Shown here: piece by piece, positions 51,961 to 61,302 of the stretch
How positions within the stretch are numbered: position 1 is the first letter of the stretch
Layout: each line of letters opens with the position of its first letter
Assembly (NCBI GenBank): GCA_963711675.1
Contig: CAVQFB010000012.1
Span: forward strand, 46,319-110,318
Direction: 5' to 3'
From: CAVQFB01 sp963711675
Lineage (GTDB): Bacteria; Acidobacteriota; Terriglobia; Terriglobales; Acidobacteriaceae
DNA length: 64,000 nucleotides
The notes under the pieces: generated by a model
The model's database searches: none
Told to the model about the DNA's origin: nothing
The model's input: only the letters and a program-made list of their open reading frames with translations
Translations under genes and position numbers: made by a program

Positions 51961-52070
51961 TGTTTCTTTACCCAAGTTGGTGCCCCAGGTTCGCGCCCGG
52001 TTTTTGGGCGCTTCCATGAGAAGGCGCTGTGATGTCAACCGAAGTTTGTAGTTTTGGGCTTCGATTGTGT

Positions 52071-52199
52071 GCCTTCGTTTTCTAGCGGAGAGGTTGTGGG
52101 CAAACGGGCGAGGGTTCAGTCAAGGTCGAGCGAAGCGAGCCGGAGGGCAACCTTGACGGGTTCCTTGCCCGTTTGCATGCTTTTCCGCAAAACGAAGGC
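52071..52199. repeat. Three-tier nested inverted repeat, 129 bp
   Basis: The outer arms GCCTTCGTTTT...CGGA and TCCG...AAAACGAAGGC enclose middle arms GCAAACGGGC (52100-52109) and GCCCGTTTGC (52167-52176). These enclose inner arms GTCAAGGT (52119-52126) and ACCTTGAC (52150-52157). The whole could form one long cruciform or hairpin. It lies in the gap between the aminotransferase and the TonB receptor gene. The surrounding sequence from 51961 to 52249 has no other feature. Confidence 0.75.
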
Positions 52200-52249
52200 A
52201 AAGAGGCGCTAGGTCTACGTTGTTGGGTCGGGAGTTCTAGAAGTCGGGC

Positions 52250-54578
52250 TTAGAAGTTTGTTGTTAGACGCAAGGCAACGCTCCGCGAGGGTCCGATGGC
52301 GTTAGCTGAAAAAAGCCCGCCAAAATCGATGACATCAACAACGTTGGTAAGATTCTGCCCGTCGATCTGAAAGTGCATATTCAGCCGTTCCGACTTGTAC
52401 ACGTCCGCGCCCGCCGATGCACTTAGCTGGAAGGAGGGATAGATACGACCCTGCGCAAAGTTGACGCGGTCGACCACCTGCTGTCCGTAGGTTTGAACTT
52501 GACCGGCGATGCACTGGTCAAGAGTCAGGCTCGGATCACACTGAAACTGAAATGGTAATCCGCTGTCGAATTGGACTCCTCCCGCAACCCACAGGCGGGG
52601 CGCGATCTGATACCGGAGGCGCCCACGCACTGTGTTCCGCTGATCCTGGGAGATCGGAAAAAAGCCGGTAGTCGGTATCTGCGCATTTGCGCCGAGAAAG
52701 AGTCCGCCGGTCACCGGGTTCCAGGCATTACCAAGCTCGTACGAATAACTCACGAATCCCCGAAAATTTCTTCCATTCCGGCAGGTCGAGTTTCGCTTCG
52801 GCTCCATAGATGATTGCCTTCTGGAATGCGATCGGAAAGCTGATCGTCGTGTTGTCGATCTGGTCGTCGTCGGCGAAGTTGTTTACCGCACGCCGAAAAT
52901 AATTGGTGTCAAGTTTGATCTTATTGAAGAAGACTTTGGTCAGTCCCACTTCGTAATAATTCCCCTGGGAAGGCTCGACTGGTAATTGGAGAGAAGCGGG
53001 ATTCAATGTCGTGGCTGCTGTGGAACTTGAAAGCAGCAGGTTTTCGAACGAGGGAGTCTGGAACACGCGGTCGTAGGAGAAGTGGACGATCACGTTTGCC
53101 GAGGGGAAATACCGGGAGATCGCGAGACGTGGTTGCAATGCCTGGCGGTTAACCATGAGCTGGTAATGATCCCAGCGGAGCCCGGCGTTCACGGTCCAAT
53201 TGCCCAGATGAATCAAGTCCTGGACATAGACAGCCTGCTCTAGATCGGGACGCTGCCCTGCAAAACTGAATGTGAGAGGGATGCCGGGATCGTACAGGCT
53301 CGGATCGGTGATGTTGTAGTTCAAATTCTCGTGCAAGAACACGTTGTCCGATTCCACTCCCGCCTTGATCTCATGGTGGCCATGACTGATGGTGACGTTG
53401 CCTTTAAAGTAGCCGTCCCGGAAGCGATTGTGTTGCAAGATTTCGATCGGCGTTGAATTGGTGTTGGAATAAAAGTCGTTGGCATTGTCTCGGACCATGC
53501 CTCTAAAGTCGGCTAGCATATTGGACGAGAAGGTGTGCTGGTACGAGACGATCCCGATTGTCTCGATGTTGTCGGCTGTCTGCAGTTGGCCAGCGGCCCG
53601 CTGCACCTGTTCGTTGGGTAGCTCATAACGGGAAAGTTCGTGACGGACGCTGAGGCTCAAGCGGTCTTTCGGAGTCAAATCGCGCTGGTAGTTCGCTGAG
53701 AAATCGCCGAGCGTGCCACGGTTGGTGTAGTTCTGGACGACGACAGGATTAAGGTAGTGGCTCGTCATGCCGCCGCTCGCGCTGGCTCCGAATACATTCT
53801 TGCCCCACGCATATTGCCCTTGGGCAAAAGCTCCCGCCGAATCAAAGCTGCCACCGGAGAGCACAACCTGTCCGTGAAAGCCCGATTGCGAGTCTTGGAG
53901 CGTGTTGACTTCGACGACTCCACCCATCTTCCGTCCATATTCGGCCGGAATTCCAGCGGTGTAGATGCTTATCGACTGCACATCATCGGCCTCGATCTGC
54001 GGCCCGAAGCTCGGAGATCGATTGTCGGTCAGAGGAATGCCATCAACCACAAACTGGGTCTGATATTCCGAATCGCGCGGGTGCAGGACGGCGTTTCCCT
54101 CGTAGATCCACCCGGGTTGGGAGTTCACAAGGTCCTGAATCGACCTGCCCGGTATAGAACTGAGTCTGTTTTGAAGGGAATCTGTGCCAATCTGGTTCAC
54201 GGAACCCGCCTGATCAGGATCGATCAGGGTGTTGGCGGCAGTCACGGTCACAGATTCCTTGGCGGCAGTCACCGTCAACTGAATCGCGTAGTCGGTTGGA
54301 ATCGAGGAATGGACATTGATCGTCTGAGACACTTCCGCGAACCCTGGCTGGTTGACCTGGAGCTGATACACACCGTAAGGCAGGCGTTGCAGAGTCAGAG
54401 TGCCCTGATCATCGGTGCTGAGGATGCGCCGGTATTGATTCGCTTCGCTGACAATCTGAATCGAGGTTTTCACTGCGAGACCGGATGGATCGGTGATCCG
54501 AAGCCGCAACTCGCCGCTGTTGCTCTGGCCAAGAAGAAGTAAGGAACAACAGAAGAAGAAAACGACAGTTCTCCCCAT
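52250..54578 (-). CDS. TonB-dependent receptor with carboxypeptidase-like N-terminal domain, one frameshift
   Basis: The protein has a signal peptide (VVFFFCCSLLLLGQS) and an N-terminal carboxypeptidase regulatory-like beta-sandwich (GELRLRITDPSGLAV...LPYGVYQLQVNQPGF). A plug domain follows (LQNRLSSIPGRSIQDLVNSQPG...FVVDGIPLTDN, IPAEYGRKMGGVVEV). A barrel ends with SRSVALRLTTNF, where the terminal Phe is the outer-membrane signature. An extra G in a GGGG run near 52755-52765 splits it. It imports a large nutrient or siderophore through TonB, and the ligand is unknown. The start is ATG 54578; TTG 54602 is also possible. It diverges from an ECF sigma/anti-sigma pair with which it shares a promoter motif. 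Confidence 0.88.
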
Positions 54579-54655
54579 AAACGCACGAACTCGATCAGTC
54601 AAGGTGAATACCCCAAAAAGTGCTGAATTGACGAAAAACGTTCCGTCATTCGAAT

Positions 54656-54681
54656 ATTCCGTTCAGTGGGGTTCTGTTCAC
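54656..54681 (-). promoter_or_regulatory. Putative ECF-type promoter of the TonB receptor
   Basis: On the minus strand it reads GTGAACAGAA, then 11 bases, then GGAAT. The same blocks at the same spacing occur at 54727-54752 on the plus strand. GAAC is the usual core of ECF -35 elements. Confidence 0.55.
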
Positions 54682-54726
54682 ACTTTTGCTGGGGGGGTGC
54701 CGAAAGGCTAATGTTCTTCAAAGACC

Positions 54727-54752
54727 GTGAACAGAAACGGTAGGATTGGAAT
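54727..54752 (+). promoter_or_regulatory. Putative ECF-type promoter of the sigma/anti-sigma operon
   Basis: It reads GTGAACAGAA, 11 bases, GGAAT, then GTATAT. Transcription would start about 10 bases before the sigma factor ATG, leaving a very short leader with GGGG as ribosome-binding site. Confidence 0.6.
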
Positions 54753-54770
54753 GTATATATGGGGACAGAT

Positions 54771-55343
54771 ATGCCGCCATCGACCTACGAGAATGCGTCT
54801 CTAGCGGTGCCGTCGATTGTGCGGCGCTCGGAGAAAGCTTTCCTCATCGAAAGTGAGGTAATGGCGCTATTTGACGAGTTGCGCTGTCCACTGCTCCGTT
54901 ACGGCCTGTCGTTGGGCCTCTCGATCCATGATGCGGAAGAGGTGATCCAGGAAGTGTTCATGGCCCTGTTTCGGCACCTTCTCTTGGGTCGTTCCCGCCA
55001 GAACCTTCGGGGTTGGCTTTTTCGAGTCACCCACAACTTGGCGCTAAAGCAACGCTTGGAGAATCAGACACTGCTTCAACGGACGGCTGGGGACGCGAGC
55101 GTGGCGGACGAACATGCAGACCCGGCACCTGGCCCCGAAGAGCAGCTGTCAGTCGCACAAAGGCGCTATCGCTTACAGGCCGTAGTCCAAGCGCTGCCGG
55201 AGAACGATCAGCATTGTTTGCGGCTTCGCGCCGAAGGTCTCCGCTACCGTGAAATCGCGACGGTACTCGGAATGTCTTTGGGCGAGGTATCGATTTCTCT
55301 AACCAGATCCCTCGCACGTCTGGTTCGTGCGGACGGGAGGTGA
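54771..55343 (+). CDS. ECF RNA polymerase sigma factor
   Basis: The 190-residue protein has sigma region 2 (LFDELRCPLLRYGLSLGLSIHDAEEVIQEVFMALFRHL, with RGWLFRVTHNLALKQ as the -10 recognition part) and region 4 (LPENDQHCLRLRAEGLRYREIATVLGMSLGEVSISLTRSLARL). There is no region 1.1 or 3, as expected for ECF factors. ATG 54771 is chosen over ATG 54759 because GGGG is well placed for it. The anti-sigma gene begins three bases after its stop, so translational coupling is likely. The divergent TonB receptor is a candidate target. Confidence 0.9.
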   Translation: MPPSTYENASLAVPSIVRRSEKAFLIESEVMALFDELRCPLLRYGLSLGLSIHDAEEVIQEVFMALFRHLLLGRSRQNLRGWLFRVTHNLALKQRLENQTLLQRTAGDASVADEHADPAPGPEEQLSVAQRRYRLQAVVQALPENDQHCLRLRAEGLRYREIATVLGMSLGEVSISLTRSLARLVRADGR

Positions 55344-55346
55344 AAC

Positions 55347-56171
55347 ATGTTGCATAAGGATTCCCACTTGTCGACCGCCCACACCTCGGACGAGGACCTC
55401 GTTCGCTCGGCCGATGGCGAGCTTTCCGCTCGGCGCGTTGTCGAAGTTGGCGCTCATTTGGAGGCTTGCTGGGAGTGCCGCGCTCGAATGGAAGAAATTC
55501 AGTCTACGATTACCGGCTTTGTGCGCGCTCGTCATGCCGAGTTTGACGGGCAACTTCCTCCCACTGCCGGCCCACGCGCGCTACTTCGAGCGCGGCTGGC
55601 CGAATTGGGCTCCGAATCCCGAACTGGATGGTTGAAACGCGTCTTTCAACTTGGATTGCCACGTGTGGCGTTCGTTTGCCTGCTCTTAATTGCGATGGGG
55701 CTCGGGTTTTTGTGGTTTCGAAATGCTTCGCAGAAACCTGCTTCCGTTTTGTCTGATGCGGAAGCCGCCCCGAATCGTAGTTTAACGCCCGGTGCAGCCC
55801 GTCAGGTCAAGATGAGCGAGGTTTGCTCAGTGCCGCAGGAAGAAGTGATCGGCGATGTGTCGGTTTCCTTGCGGCAGAGGGTTCTCCAGGAATATGGAAT
55901 CGCCAATGCCCGCCCCGAAGAATACGAGATCGATTACTTGATCGCTCCCCGGTTAGGTGGAACTGAGGATATCCGCAATCTCTGGCCAGAGCCCTATCGG
56001 ACGCACGTGTGGAATGCGCATGTTAAGGATGATCTGGAAGAACGTCTCCACGAAATGGTTTGCAGTGGACAACTGGATCTACACACGGCGCAGCATGACA
56101 TTGCTACAGACTGGATCGCCGCATATAAGAAGTACTTTCACACGAATAAACCGCTCCCTCTGAGTTCGTAG
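55347..56171 (+). CDS. Membrane anti-sigma factor with C-terminal HNH-like domain
   Basis: The cytoplasmic part has a zinc-binding anti-sigma motif HLEACWECR (His37, Cys41, Cys44). One transmembrane helix follows at about 107-124 (VAFVCLLLIAMGLGFLWF). The periplasmic part from residue 190 (EEYEIDYLIAPRLGG...NLWPEPY...KDDLEERLHEMVCSGQL...DWIAAYKKYF) matches, from memory, a small HNH-like domain. In typical members the motif is EIDHLI with a catalytic His. Here Tyr197 replaces that His, so nuclease activity is doubtful and a sensor role is likely. It would hold the ECF sigma factor at the membrane and release it on a signal. It may act with the divergent TonB receptor, but no FecR-like domain is present. 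Confidence 0.8.
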   Translation: MLHKDSHLSTAHTSDEDLVRSADGELSARRVVEVGAHLEACWECRARMEEIQSTITGFVRARHAEFDGQLPPTAGPRALLRARLAELGSESRTGWLKRVFQLGLPRVAFVCLLLIAMGLGFLWFRNASQKPASVLSDAEAAPNRSLTPGAARQVKMSEVCSVPQEEVIGDVSVSLRQRVLQEYGIANARPEEYEIDYLIAPRLGGTEDIRNLWPEPYRTHVWNAHVKDDLEERLHEMVCSGQLDLHTAQHDIATDWIAAYKKYFHTNKPLPLSS

Positions 56172-56228
56172 TTCGATTCAACCCAGATTCTGAGTCGGGA
56201 AAACTCCCATACCCCCTGTTGCCGGGTG

Positions 56229-56262
56229 CCCCATCCTGTCACGTACTTTGTGAAAGGGTGGG
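56229..56262. repeat. Family C hairpin repeat, degenerate
   Basis: CCCCATCCTGTCAC and GTGAAAGGGTGGG form an imperfect stem. AAACAACTGCGTGAC follows, as at the other family C sites. Confidence 0.5.
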
Positions 56263-56292
56263 ATAAACAACTGCGTGACAATTCGCACCAGC

Positions 56293-58680
56293 CTACTGCG
56301 GCAGTCCCAGCCGCCGCATCAGATCTGCATAGCGCGGATCGGAACGGTACGGGTCATAGGCCGGATAGCGGATGGAGAAAGTCAGGTCGCCGTCCTCCAC
56401 CGCGAAACCCTGTTCTAGATGTTCGAATGTCTTGTCACGGTCGCCAAGCAGAGCCGCCGTCAATGCCAGCGGGGAGCCGTAACCAAGTTCAGGGGCTATG
56501 GCGTGCATAAGCTGGTCATAACCGTGAGCGTCCGCGCTGAACGAACCGGGAATTGGTCTGAATTTCTGCAATTCGCTCACGGCCTCCGCGAAACGTCCCA
56601 TGTTGGCGTATATCTCTGACAAATACAGGTGAGCCCCTCGGAACTTCGGATTGCTTTCGATGACCTTGTTCAATTGGGTCAGCGACTCGGGGTAGCGGTG
56701 CGCGATCGCCAATGTGATCGCGTAGTTCATGTTCACGACGCTGGAAAGCGGGTCGAGCGACAGCGCCGTCTGAAACTCCGCGAGCGCCTGGTCGAGGCGA
56801 TTTTCCGGGAGGAGCACCTCGAACGCATAAAAGTAATGGGCATTCGCGTTATTCGGGTTCAGTTCAATGGCGCGTCGGTATTCTGCTTCCGACTCTTTCC
56901 ACTTCCACGCCGCGGCCAGCGAGCTGCCTCGCGCCGTGTGGGCCTCGGAGGACGAATCGTCGAGCTCAAGCGCCTTGCGCGTGGCCTCGTCTGACAGCAC
57001 ACGCGCTTGTGGGAAAGTGATTCCTATCCCGTAGCTGCCTGCCACGTTGTAAGTGTCGGCGAGGCCAGTGTAGGCCAGCGCATAATTGGGGTCAGCGGCG
57101 ATCGCCTGGCGGAATAAATCAATGCTTTTCTTCAAGCCGTCCTGGCTTCGCCCGTACCATTGCTGTCGCCCTTCCAGATACAGACGGTAAGCCTCAGGGT
57201 TAGTCGTGCCGGCGTTGCCCAGGTGCGGCTGCCCGTTGCCGTTGATCTTGATCCGCAGCCGGTCGGAAATATCGTGGGTGATGTCGCTCTGCACCTGCGT
57301 AATCTCAGTCAGTTTTCGTTCATAGTGCGAGCCCCACAGTTCAGAGCCGTCGGCGGTGTTCACCAGGTCGGCCTGCACACCCAGCGTGTCGCCATGCTGC
57401 GTGACTCGCCCCATCAATACCGCACTCACGTTCAGCGCGTTGCCAATCTTCTGTGGATCGTCCTGATTCCCCTTGTAGCGGAACACCGTGCTGCGTGCCA
57501 TGACCTTCAGATTGGGCAGTTGCGAGAGAGTGCCGATCAAGCTCTCGGTCAGGCCGTCGCTCAGGTATTCGTTATTGGCGTCAGTCGTGGCGTTCACGAA
57601 GGGAAGCACGGCAATGGAACTGACCTTCCCGGTGTCAGATTTTCCCCGCAGGAAATACACTCCAGCCGCGACGGCAATCAGCACCATGGCCGCAATCGCG
57701 CCCGCAATCACATATTTGCGCGAACTGTTGGCAGGAGCCGCCGCCGCAACTGACCCGGAACTTGGTGACAACAGCCCGCTCGATGAAAGCGCTGCGCTGG
57801 ATCGTCCCGAGTCCAGGTCGCGTTTGAGCCGCGTCAGATCGGTGCGCAGATCGGCAGCCGTCTGATAGCGCAGGTTCCGGTCCTTCTCCAACGCCTTATT
57901 AATGATCCGTTCCAGATCGGCCGGCATGTCGGGATTGAGCCGCAAGGCCGGCGCGGGCGAAGCATCCAGAATCGCCTTGAAGATCTCCGCCGAACTGCCG
58001 CCGCGAAACGGAAGCATACCCGTGGCCATTTCGTAGAGCACGGCGCCGAACGAGAACAGGTCACTGCGTGCGTCGAGCTCCTTGGCGCGGGCCTGCTCCG
58101 GTGACATGTATGCGACGGTTCCGAGCGTCGACCCGGGGCTGGTCAGGTGCCGGTCATCCGCCGTTCCCGTCATCGTATTGGCCGACGCACCCTGGCTGGA
58201 AGAACCGGCACTCGCTGCTTTGGCGAGACCAAAATCCAGCACCTTGGCGTGGCCGCGCTTGGTTACAAAAATATTGGCCGGCTTGATGTCGCGATGGATG
58301 ATGCCTTGCGAATGTGCCGCATCCAGCCCGTCGGCGATCTCGATCGCCAGCGACAGAAGAGTTTCGTTCTCGAGTGGCTTGCCCGCAATCAGATGCTTCA
58401 GCGTCACGCCATCCAGAAACTCCATGGCGATGAAAGTCTGATCGCCATGTTTGCCGATTTCGTGGATGGTGCAGATATTGGGATGGTTCAGGGCCGACGC
58501 TGCGCGCGCCTCCCGGCGGAAACGCTCTAGCGCCTGCGGATCTCGTGACAGCTCGTCGGGCAGGAATTTGAGGGCAACGAAGCGGCCGAGCTCGGTATCC
58601 TCGGCCTTGTAGACCACGCCCATGCCGCCGCCGCCAAGCTTCTCCACAATGCGGTAGTGCGAAATGGTTTCGCCGATCAC
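56293..58680 (-). CDS. Transmembrane Ser/Thr protein kinase with TolB-like and TPR regions
   Basis: Residues 10-280 are a complete Hanks-type kinase: glycine loop [17 protein letters not shown] lysine K38 in VALKF, catalytic loop HRDIKPAN (His129, Asp131), DFG (149-151) and APE-like YMSPEQA. A Ser-rich linker and one membrane helix follow ([21 protein letters not shown], about residue 330-352). Then comes a TolB/FlgO-like segment ([29 protein letters not shown]). At least five TPR repeats finish the protein. Such kinases are abundant in Acidobacteria, where the external part is thought to sense signals; targets are unknown. A gene of the same layout lies at 61788-64000. Confidence 0.92.
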   Translation of the reverse strand: MIGETISHYRIVEKLGGGGMGVVYKAEDTELGRFVALKFLPDELSRDPQALERFRREARAASALNHPNICTIHEIGKHGDQTFIAMEFLDGVTLKHLIAGKPLENETLLSLAIEIADGLDAAHSQGIIHRDIKPANIFVTKRGHAKVLDFGLAKAASAGSSSQGASANTMTGTADDRHLTSPGSTLGTVAYMSPEQARAKELDARSDLFSFGAVLYEMATGMLPFRGGSSAEIFKAILDASPAPALRLNPDMPADLERIINKALEKDRNLRYQTAADLRTDLTRLKRDLDSGRSSAALSSSGLLSPSSGSVAAAAPANSSRKYVIAGAIAAMVLIAVAAGVYFLRGKSDTGKVSSIAVLPFVNATTDANNEYLSDGLTESLIGTLSQLPNLKVMARSTVFRYKGNQDDPQKIGNALNVSAVLMGRVTQHGDTLGVQADLVNTADGSELWGSHYERKLTEITQVQSDITHDISDRLRIKINGNGQPHLGNAGTTNPEAYRLYLEGRQQWYGRSQDGLKKSIDLFRQAIAADPNYALAYTGLADTYNVAGSYGIGITFPQARVLSDEATRKALELDDSSSEAHTARGSSLAAAWKWKESEAEYRRAIELNPNNANAHYFYAFEVLLPENRLDQALAEFQTALSLDPLSSVVNMNYAITLAIAHRYPESLTQLNKVIESNPKFRGAHLYLSEIYANMGRFAEAVSELQKFRPIPGSFSADAHGYDQLMHAIAPELGYGSPLALTAALLGDRDKTFEHLEQGFAVEDGDLTFSIRYPAYDPYRSDPRYADLMRRLGLPQ

Positions 58681-58769
58681 TAGAGGATGTGCGCTCTTCC
58701 TTTCAGGTCGCTACATCTTACGGAGTGCCCATGGGCGAGTCAATGAACCAGGCTATCCCAAAGGAACTT

Positions 58770-58831
58770 GTCATCCTGAGCGGATTGGCCCGAGTCAATT
58801 GTGATTCGGGCTGCGGAGTCGAAGGACCTGC
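58770..58831. repeat. Family A interspersed repeat, copy 6
   Basis: GTCATCCTGAGCGG and GAGTCGAAGGACCTGC flank the hairpin GCCCGAGTCA-ATTG-TGATTCGGGC. A related block of about 150 bp follows. Confidence 0.65.
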
Positions 58832-58932
58832 TTTTCGACCGTGGCCCGACGGTATCATCCTGTCCGGCCGTTCTACAGGGGGAGGGCGTGGATTTGGATC
58901 ATCTCCGACAACTCTTCGATCGGTGCGGCTGT

Positions 58933-58964
58933 CCCACTCATTCGCATGTCTGCAAACGAGTGGG
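58933..58964. repeat. Family C hairpin repeat
   Basis: CCCACTCATTCGC and GCAAACGAGTGGG form a near-perfect stem, then AAACATAACTGCGTGAC. No gene lies in the 58681-59145 gap. Confidence 0.6.
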
Positions 58965-59145
58965 AAACATAACTGCGTGACTGTTGCTCAACCAGTAGGT
59001 AGCCGGCTGCCCCAGGTCTCGCGGTTTTCGAGACCTGGGACTGTCTTCTTCATACGGTCGTTCGGGCCAGCGCAGTGAGCTACGTCACATCCTTACCGCC
59101 ACTCCTCATGAGATTTTATTGCGGCTGGGTGCTTGAGGTGGGGAA

Positions 59146-60108
59146 GTGTCTGCGCAATCCTTTGAGGGACGTCCCTCCACACGTAGAGACGAGCGCGAAT
59201 TGCGTGACGCACGCTTCGCAATGCGCCTTTCCCTGATCTTTGGCCTGTTCATGCTTGGCGGCAAAACCACCGCATATTTCCTGACCCATTCTGCAGCGAT
59301 TCTTTCCGACGCCGCGGAATCCGTCATTCACGTCGTGGCGGTAGCGTTCGCCGCTTTCAGTCTTCGACTCAGCACCCGGCCCGCCGCTCCCCAATTCCTC
59401 TACGGCTATGAGCGGATCACGTTCTTCTCGGCGGGATTCGAAGGAGCCATGATCATTATGGCGGCGATCGCCATTCTCGTCGCCGCCATCCACAAGTGGA
59501 TCGTCGGGCTGCATTTGGAAAACCTGGGAGCGGGAGCTTTGCTGGTGCTCGTCGCCGGAATCCTGAACGCGGGGCTCGGCTACTATCTGTTGCGCGTCGG
59601 CCGCAGGACCAATTCGCTCATTCTTGAAGCTAACGGCAAACATGTCCTGACCGACAGCTGGACCAGCTTTGGCGTCGTTGCCGGGCTCGGACTCGTACTC
59701 CTGACCCGCTGGAAACCGTTTGATCCCCTGGTGGCGATTGCGGTCGCGGTCAACATACTCTGGTCCGGCGGCCACCTGGTGTGGCGTTCGGCAGTCGGGC
59801 TTCTCGATTACTCGGATCCAAACGCCGGTCGCCAGATCCGGGAAAAACTGGACGCCATTTGTGCCGAGCTGTCGATCCAATACCACGGTGTACGCTTTCG
59901 CACCACCGGCTACCGCCAAATCATCGAAGTGCACCTCCTGTTTCCTCACCTGACATCTGTCAGCGAGGCTCACCGGTTGGCAACGATCGTGGAAGAGCGC
60001 CTGCCCGCGGAACTGGACATGCCCGCCGAAGTCGTCACTCACTTAGAGGCTCTCGAGGATCACGACGACGTCCATCGTGAAGAGCACTACACCGGAAAAC
60101 CTCAGTAG
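59146..60108 (+). CDS. Cation diffusion facilitator family transporter
   Basis: The 320-residue protein has about six membrane spans and the CDF motif pairs: HSAAILSDAAESVIH in helix 2 and HVLTDSWTSFG in helix 5. A cytoplasmic ferredoxin-like domain follows (VRFRTTGYRQIIEVHLLF...RLATIVEERLP), and the tail is His/Asp-rich. CDF proteins export Zn, Co, Fe or Mn against protons; the metal cannot be told. GTG 59146 follows AGGTGGGGA. The gene stands alone in its direction. Confidence 0.9.
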   Translation: MSAQSFEGRPSTRRDERELRDARFAMRLSLIFGLFMLGGKTTAYFLTHSAAILSDAAESVIHVVAVAFAAFSLRLSTRPAAPQFLYGYERITFFSAGFEGAMIIMAAIAILVAAIHKWIVGLHLENLGAGALLVLVAGILNAGLGYYLLRVGRRTNSLILEANGKHVLTDSWTSFGVVAGLGLVLLTRWKPFDPLVAIAVAVNILWSGGHLVWRSAVGLLDYSDPNAGRQIREKLDAICAELSIQYHGVRFRTTGYRQIIEVHLLFPHLTSVSEAHRLATIVEERLPAELDMPAEVVTHLEALEDHDDVHREEHYTGKPQ

Positions 60109-60126
60109 GCCCTGAAGGGCGAGTGC

Positions 60127-60159
60127 CCCATCCTTTCGCGCCTTTTGCGAAAGGGTGGG
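60127..60159. repeat. Family C hairpin repeat
   Basis: CCCATCCTTTCGC and GCGAAAGGGTGGG form a perfect 13-bp stem, followed by AAACAACTGCGTAAG. Confidence 0.6.
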
Positions 60160-60217
60160 AAACAACTGCGTAAGTGTCTCGTGTCAGCCAGCACGTTCAC
60201 GCTCTGTTCTCGAACTT

Positions 60218-60281
60218 GTCATCTTGAGCGAAGCGAAGGACCTGCTTCTAAGGAAACCGAGGCGAGTCGAATGGGGACCTG
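60218..60281. repeat. Family A interspersed repeat, copy 7
   Basis: GTCATCTTGAGCGAAGCG and GAGTCGAATGGGGACCTGC mark the ends. It is followed by a block (GGTCCGGCGGGTTTCGCCC) that recurs after copy 8. Confidence 0.6.
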
Positions 60282-60477
60282 CTTTTCGAAAGTGGGTCCG
60301 GCGGGTTTCGCCCGCTCCTCGCTTTTCACAGGGACGGGCGCGGATTTGGATCATCTCCGGTGAGTTTTCAGATCGGTGCAAAATTTGCACTCATTCACGT
60401 TCTTTGCGGACGACTGGGAACATGACTGCGTGACCATTCGCGACTGCCAGTACGCAGCCGCTATCCCAAAAGAAATT

Positions 60478-60540
60478 GTCATCCTGAGCGGAGCGAACCG
60501 AGTCAGTTGTGACTCGGGCCACGGAGTCGAAGGACCTGCT
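60478..60540. repeat. Family A interspersed repeat, copy 8
   Basis: GTCATCCTGAGCGGAGCG and GAGTCGAAGGACCTGC flank the perfect hairpin CCGAGTCA-GTTG-TGACTCGG. The 110 bp after it nearly match those after copy 7. No gene lies between 60109 and 60660. Confidence 0.65.
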
Positions 60541-60660
60541 TTTCGAAGGTGGGTCCGGCGGGTTTCGCCCACTCCTCGCTTTTCGCAGGGACAGGCGCGG
60601 ATTTGGATCATCCCCGATGAGTCTTCGGTCGGTTGCGAATGAGTGGGCACGCCATCTCCC

Positions 60661-61023
60661 CTAATTCCGAATGATGACCTCCGGATCCAGAATCACTTTG
60701 TTGTTGCTGTCCAGAATCTCGTACTTGTAGTGGTGGTGATCGGTTGTCGCCTGGCTGTTGCATCTCTCGCAAATCGCAGCCGCCGGACGGATCGCTCCGG
60801 AATTCGCCCAGCCGTTCTTGGGCACGTGGAACGCGCCCTTTGCGAAAGGCGTGCCGTTGTAGCCCGGCACACTTGCGTCCGCGTCCAAAAAATGTACTGT
60901 CACCGCCTCGTTGCAACTCCACTCCATCTCGTCCCCATGGCTCTTGCTTAGCAATACGGAATCGTAATCTACCTTTCTATTGGCCACGTCGATTTTGACG
61001 ATAACTCCTGTCACGGTCGTCAT
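60661..61023 (-). CDS. Small protein with possible cupredoxin-like fold, unknown function
   Basis: The 120-residue protein starts behind a strong GAGGAGGAAG site. Visible features are EMEWSCNEAVTVHFLDADAS, a later FHVPKNGW, a CERC pair, a His cluster (TTDHHHYKY) and DPEVIIRN at the end. The WSCNEAVTVHF beta pattern recalls small cupredoxin-like sandwiches. This is a guess, since the copper-ligand set is not proven. There is no signal peptide, so it is cytoplasmic or exported by other means. A related but broken copy lies 280 bp upstream in the transcription direction. Confidence 0.6.
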   Translation of the reverse strand: MTTVTGVIVKIDVANRKVDYDSVLLSKSHGDEMEWSCNEAVTVHFLDADASVPGYNGTPFAKGAFHVPKNGWANSGAIRPAAAICERCNSQATTDHHHYKYEILDSNNKVILDPEVIIRN

Positions 61024-61111
61024 ATTCCACTTCCTCCTCGATAGGTTGTATGAAACGTATTAAACCTGAGTTCTACCGCTCTGTCTGTCTCAACGTACAG
61101 TGCTAGAGCTT

Positions 61112-61225
61112 GTCTCATAAATAGTTTGGGGAGGGCACGGCTTTTAGCCGTGCCGCCCTGCCCCCTGAAGACTGGGCTTTAGCCCCTGAGGGCGTGGCTG
61201 ACAACCGGGGAATCATTTATGAGAC
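61112..61225. mobile_element. MITE-like element with 11-bp terminal inverted repeats
   Basis: The ends are GTCTCATAAAT (61112-61122) and ATTTATGAGAC (61215-61225), perfect inverted repeats. Between them lie palindromes AGGGCACGGC-TTTTA-GCCGTGCCGCCCT and GGGCTTTAGCCC. There is no coding capacity. GTCTCATAAA-type ends are known for some insertion sequences, from memory. No clear target duplication was seen. Confidence 0.6.
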
Positions 61226-61248
61226 CAGTTGTAGTCTCCTGCCGGTGT

Positions 61249-61283
61249 CCCACTCATTCGCGCTCTTTTTGCGAATGAGTGGG
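61249..61283. repeat. Family C hairpin repeat, perfect arms
   Basis: CCCACTCATTCGC and GCGAATGAGTGGG form a perfect 13-bp stem. It lies between the MITE-like element and the broken small gene. Confidence 0.65.
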
Positions 61284-61302
61284 AGTTGATAAACCATGTC
61301 AG

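Noticed and set aside
59116..60042. 308-residue frame antisense to the cation transporter gene
   Set aside because: The plus-strand gene has clear CDF motifs and a start signal; the antisense product has no family features.
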